From Herbidospora galbida (lineage in GTDB: Bacteria > Actinomycetota > Actinomycetes > Streptosporangiales > Streptosporangiaceae): 64,000 bases of DNA. Every line of letters begins with the position of its first letter. Positions within the stretch are counted from its first letter, which is position 1. Below, piece after piece: positions 52,731 to 62,356 of the stretch. The DNA lies in the NCBI RefSeq assembly GCF_005233835.1, contig NZ_SZQA01000008.1:146626-210625 (forward strand). The letters are read 5' to 3'. Made by a program: the position numbers and the translations under genes. Below the pieces are notes generated by a model. The model made no database searches. It had not been told where the DNA came from and saw only the letters and a list, made by a program, of their open reading frames with translations.

Positions 52731-53198
52731 ATGCGACTTTCTGCGCGTGTCGACTACGCCCTGCGGGCGGCGGCCGAGCTGGCCGCGTCCGGCGACGGCC
52801 CGACCACGGTGGGCGAACTCGCCAAGGGCCAGGAGATGCCGCCCAAATATCTGGAGAACATCCTGCTCCAGATGCGCCGGGCCGGGCTGGTCCGCGGCCA
52901 GCGAGGCCCCGAGGGCGGCTACGTCCTGGCCCGTCCCGCCAACCAGATCTCCCTGGCCGACGTGATCCGCGCGGTCGACGGCCCATTGGCCAACGTCCGC
53001 GGCGAACGCCCCGAACACGTGGGCTACACCGGCGCGGCCCAGGCCCTCCAGCAGGTCTGGATCGCCCTGCGGGCCAGCGAACGCGCCATCCTCGAAGAGG
53101 TCACCCTCGACCAGATCGCCACCGGCGACCTCCCGAAGCGGGTGACCGACCTCTCCGACGACCCCTCCGCCTGGGACTCCCCCAACGCCCCGGTCTGA
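52731..53198 (+). CDS. Rrf2-family transcriptional regulator without cysteines
   Basis: 155 aa. Winged-helix Rrf2 domain: MRLSARVDYALRAA, PPKYLENILLQMRRAGLV, RGPEGGYVLARP. Rrf2 proteins such as IscR, NsrR and RsrR hold an iron-sulfur cluster through Cys residues, whereas this protein has no Cys at all. It must therefore sense in another way, as CymR does through a protein partner. The target may be its own promoter. The next gene is nei. Confidence 0.9.
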   Translation: MRLSARVDYALRAAAELAASGDGPTTVGELAKGQEMPPKYLENILLQMRRAGLVRGQRGPEGGYVLARPANQISLADVIRAVDGPLANVRGERPEHVGYTGAAQALQQVWIALRASERAILEEVTLDQIATGDLPKRVTDLSDDPSAWDSPNAPV

Positions 53199-53318
53199 TG
53201 CCCGGGGAGCCCGCGCGGGAGGGCCTGACGCCCGGTGCCCGGATGTCACGAGGCCAGGCACCCGGAGGCCCTGCGCCCGGCGGTCTCCTGCCCGGTCGGC
53301 TGACCGCCGGGGGCGCAG

Positions 53319-54098
53319 ATGCCTGAAGGCGACGCCGTCTACCGCACGGCCAAGCGCCTGCGGGCGGCGCTCGACGGCCGGGAGCTGACCCGGTCCGACT
53401 TCCGGGTGCCGCGCTACGCCACCGCCGACCTGCGGGGCCGGCGGGTGCTGACCACGGTGAGCCGGGGCAAGAACCTGCTCACCCGGGTCGAGGGCGGCGT
53501 GACCCTGCACACCCATCTGCGCATGGACGGCTCCTGGCGGGTCACCAGGGCGGGCACTCCGCTGCGGGGCGGCGACGTGGTCAGGGTCGTGCTGGCCAAC
53601 AGTGTTTGGCAGGCCGCCGGCATCAAGCTGGGCGTGGTCGACCTGCTGCCGACCGCGAACGAGGACCAGGTCGTGGGGCATCTCGGCCCCGATCTGCTCG
53701 GCCCCGACTGGGACCCGGACAGGGCCGTCGCGAACCTGCTCGGGGATCCCGATCGCACGATCGGGGAGGCGCTGCTCGACCAGCGCAATCTGGCGGGAAT
53801 CGGCACGATATGGCGTGCGGAGACGCTCTTCGTCTCCGGCGTCGGGCCGTGGCGGCGCACCGGGGACGTGGCGGATCTGGCGGGGCTGGCCGAAACGGCC
53901 CACCGCCTCTTGGTGGAGAACAAGAACGAACATGGACCGGTCACGACCGGCGACCCGAGACCGGGTCGTGCGCTGTTCGTCTACGGCAGGGCACACCTTC
54001 CCTGCCGCGTCTGCGGAACGATGATCGAACGTGGAGAGATGGGATCACAACCGCGTGAGCGGTTGATCTACTGGTGCCCGCGCTGCCAGCCGGGCTAG
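53319..54098 (+). CDS. nei: Endonuclease VIII-like DNA glycosylase (Nei)
   Basis: 259-aa Fpg/Nei-family glycosylase. MPEGD gives the N-terminal Pro nucleophile and Glu of the Nei type (Fpg has MPELP). A helix-two-turn-helix ([14 protein letters not shown]) and a C-terminal zinc finger (CRVC and CPRC) follow. It removes oxidised pyrimidines and cuts the strand. The stop codon is shared with the convergent clgR stop (CTAG). In many actinomycetes nei lies next to lhr; here they are about 30 kb apart. Confidence 0.94.
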   Translation: MPEGDAVYRTAKRLRAALDGRELTRSDFRVPRYATADLRGRRVLTTVSRGKNLLTRVEGGVTLHTHLRMDGSWRVTRAGTPLRGGDVVRVVLANSVWQAAGIKLGVVDLLPTANEDQVVGHLGPDLLGPDWDPDRAVANLLGDPDRTIGEALLDQRNLAGIGTIWRAETLFVSGVGPWRRTGDVADLAGLAETAHRLLVENKNEHGPVTTGDPRPGRALFVYGRAHLPCRVCGTMIERGEMGSQPRERLIYWCPRCQPG

Positions 54099-54451
54099 GC
54101 GGCCACCATGTCCTTGACTTCGGGGAAACCGTCGAACTCCGGCCCGGAGGGCACGGTCTCCGTGATGGGCAGGCGCTCACGCTCGGGCACGTCGGCCAAG
54201 ACAGGCGCGTGCTGAAGCTCGGCGAGCGCGAACTGGTCGGAGACTTCCCGCAGCACCTGCGACAGCGGCACACCCAGGGCACCGCAGATCGAGGCGAGCA
54301 GCTCGGACGACGCCTCCTTCTGACCACGCTCCACCTCGGACAGATAGCCGAGGGAGACCCGTGCCAGCGTGGAGACTTCGCGCAGTGTGCGGCTCTGCCG
54401 CACCCGTAGCCGCCGCAGGACGTCGCCGAGAAGCTGACGCAGCAGGACCAT
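54095..54451 (-). CDS. clgR: ClgR transcriptional regulator
   Basis: 118-aa Xre-type regulator of clp protease and stress genes. The helix-turn-helix runs from [20 protein letters not shown], followed by the very conserved [20 protein letters not shown]. It ends VAA, the kind of C-terminus that lets ClpP1P2 degrade ClgR, giving feedback control. ATG 54451 has GGGAG six bases upstream; the open frame continues much further but has no family match there. It lies in the conserved order cinA-clgR. Confidence 0.93.
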   Translation of the reverse strand: MVLLRQLLGDVLRRLRVRQSRTLREVSTLARVSLGYLSEVERGQKEASSELLASICGALGVPLSQVLREVSDQFALAELQHAPVLADVPERERLPITETVPSGPEFDGFPEVKDMVAA

Positions 54452-54704
54452 CTGTCGCTCCCTTCCCGGCGCGGGAGCCGTCACGACGCTCCGCGCTTTC
54501 GGTTCATATCGCCCGTTCTTTCCGCGCCCTTCGTACATACTCCTCGCCGTCATCATTGGCTCGCTCGGCCCCTGCGCCGGGCGCGCCGTGGACTTGCTCC
54601 TCGCCGATGGCTCACGGACCTCACTCACAGCTCCACCGTACCTGTATCGAGCGACACCACGGCAGACCATGGTGAGCATGTTCGCTGGGGACGTAACGCG
54701 GTAA

Positions 54705-55202
54705 TCACCCCGAATGTTCCCCCGAATTGGCCAGCAGCACACCTAGAAGTAGATCCAAAGCCATCTCACACGTATGGATACGGATGAGTTGGCGGTCTCC
54801 GGTCAATCGCAGGTCAACGACTTTCGAAACGGATCCGGGGCCACTCAGCCCGCAGTAGACCGTGCCGACGGCCCGGCCGTCTTGGGGGTCGGGGCCGGCC
54901 ACGCCGGTGACGGCGACCGCCCAGGTCGCGCCGGTGAGCTTGCGGACCCCCGCGGCCATCGCGGCGGCCACGTCGGGATGGACGGCGCCCTCGCGGGCCA
55001 GCAGGTCGGCCGGCACGCCGAGCAGCCGGGCCTTCAGGTCGGTGGCGTAACTGATCACCCCGCCGACGAAGGCGGCCGACGAGCCGGCCACATCGGTCAC
55101 GGTGGCCCCGATGAGCCCGCCGGTGAGGGATTCGGCCACGGCGAAAGTCTCACCCCGCTCCGCGAGCAGGGAGATCACCTTCGCGGCGGTCGAGTCGGTC
55201 AC
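54705..55202 (-). CDS. pncC: CinA C-terminal-domain protein (nicotinamide-nucleotide amidase)
   Basis: 165-aa stand-alone CinA C-terminal domain: [15 protein letters not shown] with the catalytic Ser, [12 protein letters not shown], and [15 protein letters not shown]. Members deamidate nicotinamide mononucleotide to nicotinate mononucleotide. GTG start overlapping the pgsA stop by 4 bp. There is a 253-bp gap to clgR. Confidence 0.9.
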   Translation of the reverse strand: MTDSTAAKVISLLAERGETFAVAESLTGGLIGATVTDVAGSSAAFVGGVISYATDLKARLLGVPADLLAREGAVHPDVAAAMAAGVRKLTGATWAVAVTGVAGPDPQDGRAVGTVYCGLSGPGSVSKVVDLRLTGDRQLIRIHTCEMALDLLLGVLLANSGEHSG

Positions 55203-55852
55203 ACCTGTTCCCTCCGGGCCACCTGCCGCAGCCTGACTGCCCGCACAACGTAGTCGACGCCGGTCGCCACCGTCACCAGGACGGCGGTTCCCATGGTGGC
55301 CCAGCGCACCACGTCGAGCAGGCCCGGCACCAGGAAGAACCCGACGGCGAAGATCTGCAGGACGGTCTTGATCTTCCCGCCGGTGCTGGCCGGGATGATG
55401 CCGAACCGGATCACCACGAACCGCAGGGCGGTCACGCCCAGCTCACGGGCGATGATCACGACGGTCACCCACCACGGCAGCTCGCCGAGGAGCGACAGGC
55501 AGACCAGCGCCGACCCGATGAGCGCCTTGTCGGCGATCGGGTCGGCGATCTTGCCGAAGTCGGTGATCAGGCCGTATTTGCGGGCCAGGAAGCCGTCGAG
55601 CTGGTCGGTGATCGAGGCGAACATGAAGACGCCGAGGGCGGCCAGCCGCCAGCCGGTGCCGTCGAGGAACAGGAACACGATGAACGCGGGAACGACCAGC
55701 AGCCGCATGACGGTGAGCGCGTTGGCGATGTTCCAGGCGCTCACGGGAGGCGTGGCAGGCTCGACCGGATCGGTCACCACCAGCCGCTCGGGGGCGGCGT
55801 CGGCCATCACCGACGGAGCCGAATCCCGTGGCGGGTCGTTGCTCTGGGTCAC
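55199..55852 (-). CDS. pgsA: CDP-diacylglycerol-glycerol-3-phosphate 3-phosphatidyltransferase
   Basis: 217-aa membrane enzyme of the CDP-alcohol phosphatidyltransferase family. The signature is split as [10 protein letters not shown] and [10 protein letters not shown], with the Asp residues that hold the metal. It makes phosphatidylglycerophosphate from CDP-DAG. A polar 35-residue lead precedes the first membrane helix. GTG start overlapping the rimO stop by 4 bp. Confidence 0.94.
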   Translation of the reverse strand: MTQSNDPPRDSAPSVMADAAPERLVVTDPVEPATPPVSAWNIANALTVMRLLVVPAFIVFLFLDGTGWRLAALGVFMFASITDQLDGFLARKYGLITDFGKIADPIADKALIGSALVCLSLLGELPWWVTVVIIARELGVTALRFVVIRFGIIPASTGGKIKTVLQIFAVGFFLVPGLLDVVRWATMGTAVLVTVATGVDYVVRAVRLRQVARREQV

Positions 55853-57255
55853 GTCGTGGCCTTGATCCTCGCGATCAGGTCAACCCCTTCCGAGTCGACC
55901 GCGACGGCGCGGACGATCTGCCCCGGAACCAGGCCGATGCCCTGGACCGTGACCGAACCGTCGACCTCGGGGCCCTGATGGGCGGCGCGGCCCTCGTAGC
56001 CGCCGTCGCCCAGGTCGTCTTCGACCAGCACCGACAGCTCGGTGCCGATGCGCTCCTCCGCGCGCTGGGCGGTGAGCTCCTCGGCCAGCTCGGTGAGGAT
56101 CGCCACCCGCTCGTCGACGACGTCCTGGTCGAGCTTGCCGTCGAACCCCGCGGCCTCGGTGCCGTCTTCGTCGGAGTAGCCGAACACCCCGATGACGTCG
56201 AGACGCGCCTCTTCGAGGAACGCGACCAGCTCGCCGAACTGTTCCTCGGTCTCGCCGGGGAAGCCCACGATGAAGTTGGAGCGCACGCCCGCCTCGGGGG
56301 ACCGCTCGCGGATCTGCTTCAGCAGGCCGAGGAACTGGGCCGGGTCGCCGAAGCGCCGCATGCGCCGCAGGACGGCGTTGCTGGCGTGCTGGAAGGACAG
56401 GTCGAAGTAGGGCGCGACGCCCTCGGTGCCGGCGATCACGTCGAGCAGGCCGGGCCGGAGCTCGGCGGGCTGCAGGTAGCTGACGCGGACCCGGTCGATG
56501 CCCTCGACGGCGGCCAGCTGCGGCAGCAGCTTCTCGAGCGCCCTCAGGTCGCCCAGGTCCTTGCCGTAGGAGGTGGAGTTCTCGCTGACCAGGACCAGCT
56601 CCCGCACGCCCTGACCGGCCAGCCAGACGGCCTCGGCGAGCAGGTCTTCGGGACGGCGCGAGACGTAGGCGCCGCGGAAGGCCGGGATCGCGCAGAAGGT
56701 GCAGCGCCGGTCGCAGCCCGAGGCCAGCTTCAGCGAGGCGACCGGCCCGCCGGTCAGCCGCTTGCGCAGGGTGCGCGGGCCGGAGGCGGGCGCGAGCCCG
56801 GTCGGCAGGTCGCCGTGGCCGGGCACCGCGACGGGCGCGGCGTGCCGCTCGACCGGGCTGATGGGCAGCAGGGCCCGCCGGTCGCGCGGCGTGTGGGCGG
56901 TCAGCGCCCGCCCTTCGAGCACGTCGTCGAGGCGGGCGCCGATGTCGGTGTAGTCGTCGAACGACAGCACCGCGGCGGCCTCAGGCAGCGCCCCGGCCAG
57001 CTCGGTGCCGTAGCGCTCGGCCATGCAGCCGGCGGCCACGACCTTGGCGCCCGAGTCGGCCGCCGCGAGGATGGTGTCGATCGAGTCTTTCTTCGCCGAC
57101 TCGATGAACCCGCAGGTGTTGACCACGATCACGTCGGGATCGTCGTCACCCAGTGCCCAGCCCGAGGACTCCAGGCGCGCGGCGAGCTCCTCTGAATCGA
57201 CCTCGTTGCGGGCGCAGCCCAGCGTGATCATGGAAACGGTTCGGCGTGAAGACAT
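55849..57255 (-). CDS. rimO: Ribosomal protein S12 methylthiotransferase RimO
   Basis: 468-aa radical-SAM methylthiotransferase. N-terminal UPF0004 domain ([28 protein letters not shown], giving three cluster Cys), the radical SAM motif CDRRCTFC, and a C-terminal TRAM domain (from about 405). It modifies an Asp of S12. The ATG at 57255 is chosen because conservation begins at [11 protein letters not shown]. Coupled to pgsA by a GTGA overlap. Confidence 0.95.
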   Translation of the reverse strand: MSSRRTVSMITLGCARNEVDSEELAARLESSGWALGDDDPDVIVVNTCGFIESAKKDSIDTILAAADSGAKVVAAGCMAERYGTELAGALPEAAAVLSFDDYTDIGARLDDVLEGRALTAHTPRDRRALLPISPVERHAAPVAVPGHGDLPTGLAPASGPRTLRKRLTGGPVASLKLASGCDRRCTFCAIPAFRGAYVSRRPEDLLAEAVWLAGQGVRELVLVSENSTSYGKDLGDLRALEKLLPQLAAVEGIDRVRVSYLQPAELRPGLLDVIAGTEGVAPYFDLSFQHASNAVLRRMRRFGDPAQFLGLLKQIRERSPEAGVRSNFIVGFPGETEEQFGELVAFLEEARLDVIGVFGYSDEDGTEAAGFDGKLDQDVVDERVAILTELAEELTAQRAEERIGTELSVLVEDDLGDGGYEGRAAHQGPEVDGSVTVQGIGLVPGQIVRAVAVDSEGVDLIARIKATT

Positions 57256-57284
57256 GATGAAGCTACGGTATCGGGGATCGGCCA

Positions 57285-58016
57285 CTACCGGGGAACCGGG
57301 ACGTCAACCCCGTAGGTCCGGGTGACCGTCTCCCCCGCGCGGCCCGGAGCGCCCAGGTCGCGGCCGTTCACGTTGAGCTGCACCGACCCCGCGTTGCCGA
57401 AGGTCAGGCGCGCCTTGTCCTTGATCCGGAAGCTGCGGCTGTCGCCGCTCGGGATCACGCCCATGAAGACCCGCTTCTTCTTCGCGTCGCGGACCTGGAT
57501 CCAGGCCTCGCTGGTCGCGGTGATCTTCACCGTGACGTGGGTCGCCTTGGCCGGGGCCGCAGGAGCGGCAGCCGGAGGCGCCGCCTTGACCGCCGCCGGG
57601 GCCGAGTTGACCTTGACCGACTGCTTCTCTGGCGCCTTGATCGCGCTGCCCATGATGCGGCCGACGCCGAAGACGGCCACGATGGCGAGTGCGACCGCCA
57701 TCGCGAGCGTCCAGTTGGGCGTTCGCCGCTCGCGCAGCTTGATGCCCTTGTCGATCGGGTACATCGCGCCCACGCCGGGGCGCGGACCGCCCGTCAGGGC
57801 GTCGTACTCCCGGACCAGGTCGTCGCCCTCCAGGCCCAGTTCGCGGGCCAGGGCCCGCAGGTGACCGCGGGCGTAGAAGTCTCCGTTGCACGCGGAGAAG
57901 TCGTCGCGCTCGATCGCGACGATGATCGCCTCGCGGATCCGGGTGCGCCGGCTCAGGTCGGCTACGGACAGCCCCCTTTGCTCCCGCGCCTCCGAGATCG
58001 TTCCACCGATGGACAT
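57285..58016 (-). CDS. RodZ-like helix-turn-helix membrane protein
   Basis: 243 aa. Cytosolic Xre-like HTH_25 domain ([35 protein letters not shown]), one membrane helix at about residues 104-124, an Ala/Pro linker, and an outer DUF4115 domain ([23 protein letters not shown]). This is the RodZ architecture, linked to cell-shape proteins in other bacteria. It sits between ftsK and rimO, its usual place in actinomycetes. ATG 58016 is favoured by the GGGGGG upstream. Confidence 0.88.
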   Translation of the reverse strand: MSIGGTISEAREQRGLSVADLSRRTRIREAIIVAIERDDFSACNGDFYARGHLRALARELGLEGDDLVREYDALTGGPRPGVGAMYPIDKGIKLRERRTPNWTLAMAVALAIVAVFGVGRIMGSAIKAPEKQSVKVNSAPAAVKAAPPAAAPAAPAKATHVTVKITATSEAWIQVRDAKKKRVFMGVIPSGDSRSFRIKDKARLTFGNAGSVQLNVNGRDLGAPGRAGETVTRTYGVDVPVPR

Positions 58017-58075
58017 CTGCGGCCCCCCGCCCATCCCGACGCTGAGTAGTGAGTTACATTCAATCAGTAACAACA

Positions 58076-60589
58076 CTATGATGTAGCGCCGGGGTCACCA
58101 CCCCGGAGATCTGCGAGCAGCCCGGCGAGTTCGTCGGGCTTCACCATCACCTCACGGGCCTTGGAGCCCTCGCTCGGGCCGACCACGTTCCGCGATTCGA
58201 GCAGGTCCATCAGGCGGCCCGCCTTGGCGAACCCGACCCGCAGCTTGCGCTGGAGCATCGAGGTCGAGCCGAACTGGGTCGTCACGATCAGCTCGGCGGC
58301 CTGGACCAGCAGGTCGAGGTCGTCGCCGATCTCCTCGTCGATCTCCTTCTTCGCGGTCGCCTGGGCGGCCACGTCGGAGCGGTATTCGACCTGCATCTGG
58401 GTCTTGCAGTGGCCGACGACCTCGGCGATCTCCTTCTCCGACACGAACGCGTTCTGCAGCCGCATCGGCTTGCTGGCGCCCATCGGGAGGAACAGCGCGT
58501 CACCCTGGCCCACCAGCTTCTCGGCGCCCGGCTGGTCGAGGATGACCCGCGAGTCGGCCAGGGAAGAGGTGGCGAACGCCAGCCGCGACGGCACGTTGGC
58601 CTTGATCAGGCCGGTGACGACGTCGACCGAGGGCCGCTGGGTGGCGATCACGAGGTGGATGCCGGCCGCGCGGGCCAGCTGGGTGATGCGGACGATCGAG
58701 TCTTCAACGTCGCGGGGGGCGACCATCATCAGGTCGGCCAGCTCGTCGACGATCACCAGCAGGTAGGGGTAGGGCTGGTAGACCCGCTCGCTCCCCGGCG
58801 GGGGGACGAGGCTGCCGGCCCGGACGGCCTTGTTGAAGTCGTCGACGTGCCGGAAGCCGCTGGCGGCCAGGTCGTCGTAGCGGCGGTCCATCTCCCCCAC
58901 GACCCATTCGAGGGCCTCGGCGGCCTTCTTCGGGTTGGTGATGATCGGGGTGATGAGGTGGGGGATGCCCTCGTACGCCGACAGCTCCACCCGCTTGGGG
59001 TCGACCAGGACCATCCGGACCTCGTCGGGGGTGGCCCGCATCAGCACCGAGGTGATGAGGCCGTTGATGCAGGTCGACTTGCCCGCGCCGGTGGCGCCCG
59101 CGATGAGGATGTGCGGCATCTTGGCCAGGTTGGCCACGATGGTGCGCCCCTCGACGTCCTTGCCGAGGCCGACGATCATCGGGTGGTGGTCGGCCTGGGC
59201 CACCTGTGAGCGCAGCACGTCGCCCAGCGACACCAGGTCCTTGTCGACGTTGGGGATCTCGACGCCGATCGCCGACTTGCCGGGGATCGGCGACAGGATG
59301 CGCACGTCGGCCGACTTGACGGCGTAGGCGATGTTCTTGGTGAGCGCGGTGACCTTCTCGACCTTGACCGACGGGCCGAGCTCGATCTCGTAGCGGGTCA
59401 CGGTCGGGCCGCGGGTGAAGCCGGTGACCTGGGCGTCGATGGCGAACTGCTCCAGCACGCTGGTCAGCGCGTTGACGACGGTCTTGTTGGCCTTGGTCTC
59501 GGCCTTCGGCGCGCTGCCGGGGCGGAGCATCTGGGCGTCGGGGAGCGTGTAGGGGCCGGCCTGCGGCGACAGCATGAGCTGCTCGACCTTGCGCGGGGCC
59601 GGGGTGGGCTCGGGCGGCAGCGTCTGCTGGGGCGCGGGCGGCTCGTCGACCGGCGGCGGCAGCGGCTCGTCGTCGACCAGGCCCGGCACGATCTCCGGCG
59701 AGTGGTCGGTCGGCTTCTCGCGCAGGATCGGCGTGTCGTAGGGCTTGACGTGCTCGCCGGGCTCGGGGCGCGGCTGCTTCTTCTTCGGCTTCTTGTCGGA
59801 GGAGTTCTCGAAGGGCTTCTGGAACAGCAGCACCTTGATCTCGCCGAGCCGCTCGGGCACCCGGTGGATCGGCGTGGCGGTGACCACCAGCGCGCCGAAC
59901 CCGGCCAGCATCAGCAGCAGCGGGATCGTGATGAACGACGGCAGGATGCTGTCGGGCGGGGCCGCCACGATGAACCCGAGCATGCCGCCGGCGGCAGAGA
60001 CCTTGTCCATCCCGTCGTCGGAGGTGCCCGCCGGATAAGGGGTGCCGTGCGCGACGTGCACGATGCCGAGGATGCCGGCCGCCAGCGCGGTGAAGCCGAT
60101 CAGCATGCGGCCCGTCTCGCCGTTCTGGTCGGGATGGCGCAGCAGCCGCCAGGCGATCAGGCCCATGATCAGCGGCACCGACCAGAAGAGCGACCCGACC
60201 GTGCCGCGAACGACCGCGTCGACCACCGTGGCCACCGAGCCCTTGCTGGTCCGCCACGTCATCGCGGCCAGCACGATCGCGCCCGCCAGCACGGCCAGGC
60301 CGAGGCCGTCGCGCCGGTGGGCGGGGTCGAGGTCGCGCGCGCCGTTGCCGATGGCCCGCGCCGCGCCGCCGATCGCGTTCGCGATCAGGGTCCAGATGCC
60401 GACGACGAGCTTGCCGATCATCAGGAACACCCACGACAGCGGGTCGTTCCCGGTGCCGATCGGCCGCTTGGGCGGCGCCGGCTTCCGGCGGGGCGGTGGC
60501 GCCTTCTTCTTGACGGTCGGGCGGGGGGCGGGACGTGGCGTCTGCCGAGACGTCGGCCGCTTCCCACCGGAGGACGCACGGGTGGCCAT
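58076..60589 (-). CDS. ftsK: DNA translocase FtsK/SpoIIIE
   Basis: 837 aa. Four membrane helices in about residues 70-240, a Pro-rich linker, then the motor: Walker [10 protein letters not shown], Walker [20 protein letters not shown], and the C-terminal gamma winged-helix ([20 protein letters not shown]) that reads KOPS-like sites. It pumps chromosomal DNA through the division or sporulation septum. ATG 60589 ([10 protein letters not shown]) is used; earlier in-frame starts add only a few residues. Confidence 0.96.
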   Translation of the reverse strand: MATRASSGGKRPTSRQTPRPAPRPTVKKKAPPPRRKPAPPKRPIGTGNDPLSWVFLMIGKLVVGIWTLIANAIGGAARAIGNGARDLDPAHRRDGLGLAVLAGAIVLAAMTWRTSKGSVATVVDAVVRGTVGSLFWSVPLIMGLIAWRLLRHPDQNGETGRMLIGFTALAAGILGIVHVAHGTPYPAGTSDDGMDKVSAAGGMLGFIVAAPPDSILPSFITIPLLLMLAGFGALVVTATPIHRVPERLGEIKVLLFQKPFENSSDKKPKKKQPRPEPGEHVKPYDTPILREKPTDHSPEIVPGLVDDEPLPPPVDEPPAPQQTLPPEPTPAPRKVEQLMLSPQAGPYTLPDAQMLRPGSAPKAETKANKTVVNALTSVLEQFAIDAQVTGFTRGPTVTRYEIELGPSVKVEKVTALTKNIAYAVKSADVRILSPIPGKSAIGVEIPNVDKDLVSLGDVLRSQVAQADHHPMIVGLGKDVEGRTIVANLAKMPHILIAGATGAGKSTCINGLITSVLMRATPDEVRMVLVDPKRVELSAYEGIPHLITPIITNPKKAAEALEWVVGEMDRRYDDLAASGFRHVDDFNKAVRAGSLVPPPGSERVYQPYPYLLVIVDELADLMMVAPRDVEDSIVRITQLARAAGIHLVIATQRPSVDVVTGLIKANVPSRLAFATSSLADSRVILDQPGAEKLVGQGDALFLPMGASKPMRLQNAFVSEKEIAEVVGHCKTQMQVEYRSDVAAQATAKKEIDEEIGDDLDLLVQAAELIVTTQFGSTSMLQRKLRVGFAKAGRLMDLLESRNVVGPSEGSKAREVMVKPDELAGLLADLRGGDPGATS

Positions 60590-60641
60590 GATGGTCACGG
60601 TATTGCGCAACCGCCCCATAAACACGTAAGCGCGCCGAGAA

Positions 60642-60671
60642 GCGCCGGCCCCCCGGGACGGGGACCGGCGC
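60642..60671 (-). terminator. Hairpin after the pectate lyase gene
   Basis: 12-bp stem with one mismatch (GCGCCGGCCCCC / GGGGACCGGCGC), 48 bp beyond the lyase stop on the minus strand and upstream of ftsK. It separates the two transcripts. Confidence 0.65.
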
Positions 60672-60718
60672 CTCTCTTCTGGACGTCGCCCGGTCAGGTC
60701 AGGTAACCGGGTGACGGG

Positions 60719-62176
60719 CTAGACGTTGATGCGTCCCGCGCCCGCGCCGCCGGTCACGATGGACTTGACGCTGGAGGCGGTGTCGAGGGAGTAGGAGTAC
60801 GGGATCGACGCGACGCTGCCGCCGGCCTGGCCCGTGCCCGAGTTGACGAAGTGGTTGTTGCGGGCCACCAGGGTGCCGGGGCCCGAGTCGCCCTCGCCCA
60901 GGTGGTAGGGGTCTTCGGTGTTCTCGAAGTAGTTGCCCTCGACGAGCACGCCGGCGCCCTCGGTCGAGGCCACGCCGTAGCTGCTCACGCCGCCGTAGTA
61001 GTTGTTGTAGACGTGGACCGGGTTGCCGAACCGGACGCGCGGGTGGCGCTGGCCGGTGCCGTCGAACCAGTTGTGGTGGTAGGTCACCCGGAGGTGGCCG
61101 CGGTCCTCGGAGCCGTTGCCGTCGTCGTGGCCGAGCAGCATCGACTTGTCGTGGTCGTAAATGCGGTTCCACGAGATCGTCACGTAGTCGCTGGCCCGCT
61201 TGACGTCGATCGCGCCGTCGTAGCCGTTCGACAGGGTGTTGTGGTCGATCCAGACCCGGGTGGAGTACTGGACGTTGATCGCGTCGTCGTTCCAGTTCCG
61301 GAAGGTCAGGTTACGGATGATCACGTTGGTGGCCTCGGCGACGTTCAGGCCGCAGCCCTGGATGACCGCGCCGGAGTTGCCGATGATCGTCTTGTTGGAG
61401 CCGACCCGGAGCATGCCGGAGCAGGAGATCGTCCCGGAGACCCGGATCACGGCCGCGTTGGTCCCGGACATCGCGCTGGTCAGCGCGCCCGAGCTAGTCA
61501 CGGTGGTGGCCGAGGCGTTGCCGCCGCCGGTGGTGCCGCCGCCCTGGGTGGCCCAGCCGACCAGTCCGCCGGGCGGCGGGCCGACCGTCGGGGTGGGCGT
61601 GGGGGTCGGGTTGGGGGTGGGGGTGACCGTCGGCGTGGGCTGCGGGCCGCTCGACGGGGTGAACGTCCAGTGCTTGGTCACCACGTTGTCGCAGGAGTTC
61701 TGCTGGATGACGGCGTTGGAGGCGGTGGAGTTGTCGCGGGTGTTCACGCACTTGCCGCCGTTGCCGTTGACGATGCGGGTGCCGCCTGCGGCGTCGGAGA
61801 ACGTCCAGGTCTGCGAGGCGGAGCCAGTGCAGGTCTGCTGGACGACGGCCTTGCCCGCCGAACTGCTGTTGTCCTGGACGCCCAGGCACTTGCCGCTGTG
61901 CCCGGCGGTGATGCGGTAGCCGCCGTTCTGCGCGGTCAGGGTGAAGCGCTGGTTGGTGGTGCCGGTGCAGGCGTACTGGATCAGCCCGGCGTTGTCGGCC
62001 GTGCTGAAGTTCAGCACGTCGAGGCAGAGGTTGCTGCCCCGGTTGACCACGGAGTACGTACCGGCGCCCGGGGCCGCCTGGGCGGACGTGGTCATGGGGA
62101 CCACGACGCCGGCGACGGCCAGGACGGCGGCGCCGAAGACGGCCAAGAGCCGTCCTCTGACACTCAATCTGGACAC
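60719..62176 (-). CDS. Secreted pectate lyase (PL1) with N-terminal ricin-type domain
   Basis: 485 aa. Signal peptide ending SAQAAPGAG near residue 40. Ricin-B-like carbohydrate-binding domain of about 130 residues (repeats such as GGKCVNTRDN). Pro/Thr linker (TPTPNPTPTPT). PL1 parallel beta-helix with WIDHNTL, YDGAIDVKRASDYVTISWN and GQRHPRVRFGNPVHVYNN, holding the calcium and catalytic residues. It cleaves polygalacturonate outside the cell. The GTG at 62176 has GAGGAG eight bases upstream. Divergent from a symporter with IclR-like sites between, fitting pectin use. Confidence 0.93.
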   Translation of the reverse strand: MSRLSVRGRLLAVFGAAVLAVAGVVVPMTTSAQAAPGAGTYSVVNRGSNLCLDVLNFSTADNAGLIQYACTGTTNQRFTLTAQNGGYRITAGHSGKCLGVQDNSSSAGKAVVQQTCTGSASQTWTFSDAAGGTRIVNGNGGKCVNTRDNSTASNAVIQQNSCDNVVTKHWTFTPSSGPQPTPTVTPTPNPTPTPTPTVGPPPGGLVGWATQGGGTTGGGNASATTVTSSGALTSAMSGTNAAVIRVSGTISCSGMLRVGSNKTIIGNSGAVIQGCGLNVAEATNVIIRNLTFRNWNDDAINVQYSTRVWIDHNTLSNGYDGAIDVKRASDYVTISWNRIYDHDKSMLLGHDDGNGSEDRGHLRVTYHHNWFDGTGQRHPRVRFGNPVHVYNNYYGGVSSYGVASTEGAGVLVEGNYFENTEDPYHLGEGDSGPGTLVARNNHFVNSGTGQAGGSVASIPYSYSLDTASSVKSIVTGGAGAGRINV

Positions 62177-62219
62177 GTGTGAAGCTCCTCTCTCAAGGTC
62201 GGTGCACACCATAAGCGCA

Positions 62220-62238
62220 CGTTTCATGTAGTGAAACG
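62220..62238. promoter_or_regulatory. IclR/KdgR-like operator near the lyase start
   Basis: Perfect palindrome CGTTTCA-TGTAG-TGAAACG (7+5+7), 44 bp upstream of the lyase GTG. The form GTTTCAT...TGAAAC is typical of IclR-family sites that control sugar-acid genes. Confidence 0.7.
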
Positions 62239-62291
62239 GTGAGGTCAGATCGATCTTCACGACATGGGCGTACACGAAAAAGCGCTTGAAA

Positions 62292-62348
62292 GTTTCATGT
62301 GGCGGAACGATATTTCATGTGTTGACACGTTGTTCTGTGTAGTGGAAT
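62292..62348. promoter_or_regulatory. Three tandem operator-like repeats at a 20-bp period
   Basis: GTTTCATGTGGCGGAAC (62292), ATTTCATGTGTTGACAC (62312) and GTTCTGTGTAGTGGAAT (62332) resemble the perfect site at 62220 and are spaced exactly 20 bp apart, about two helical turns. They lie directly before the symporter start and probably overlap its promoter. Confidence 0.6.
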
Positions 62349-62356
62349 CTCCAGGC

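Noticed and set aside
60851..62182. 443-codon plus frame opposite the pectate lyase
   Set aside because: Val/Gly/Asp-rich shadow; the minus strand has signal peptide, ricin domain and PL1 motifs.
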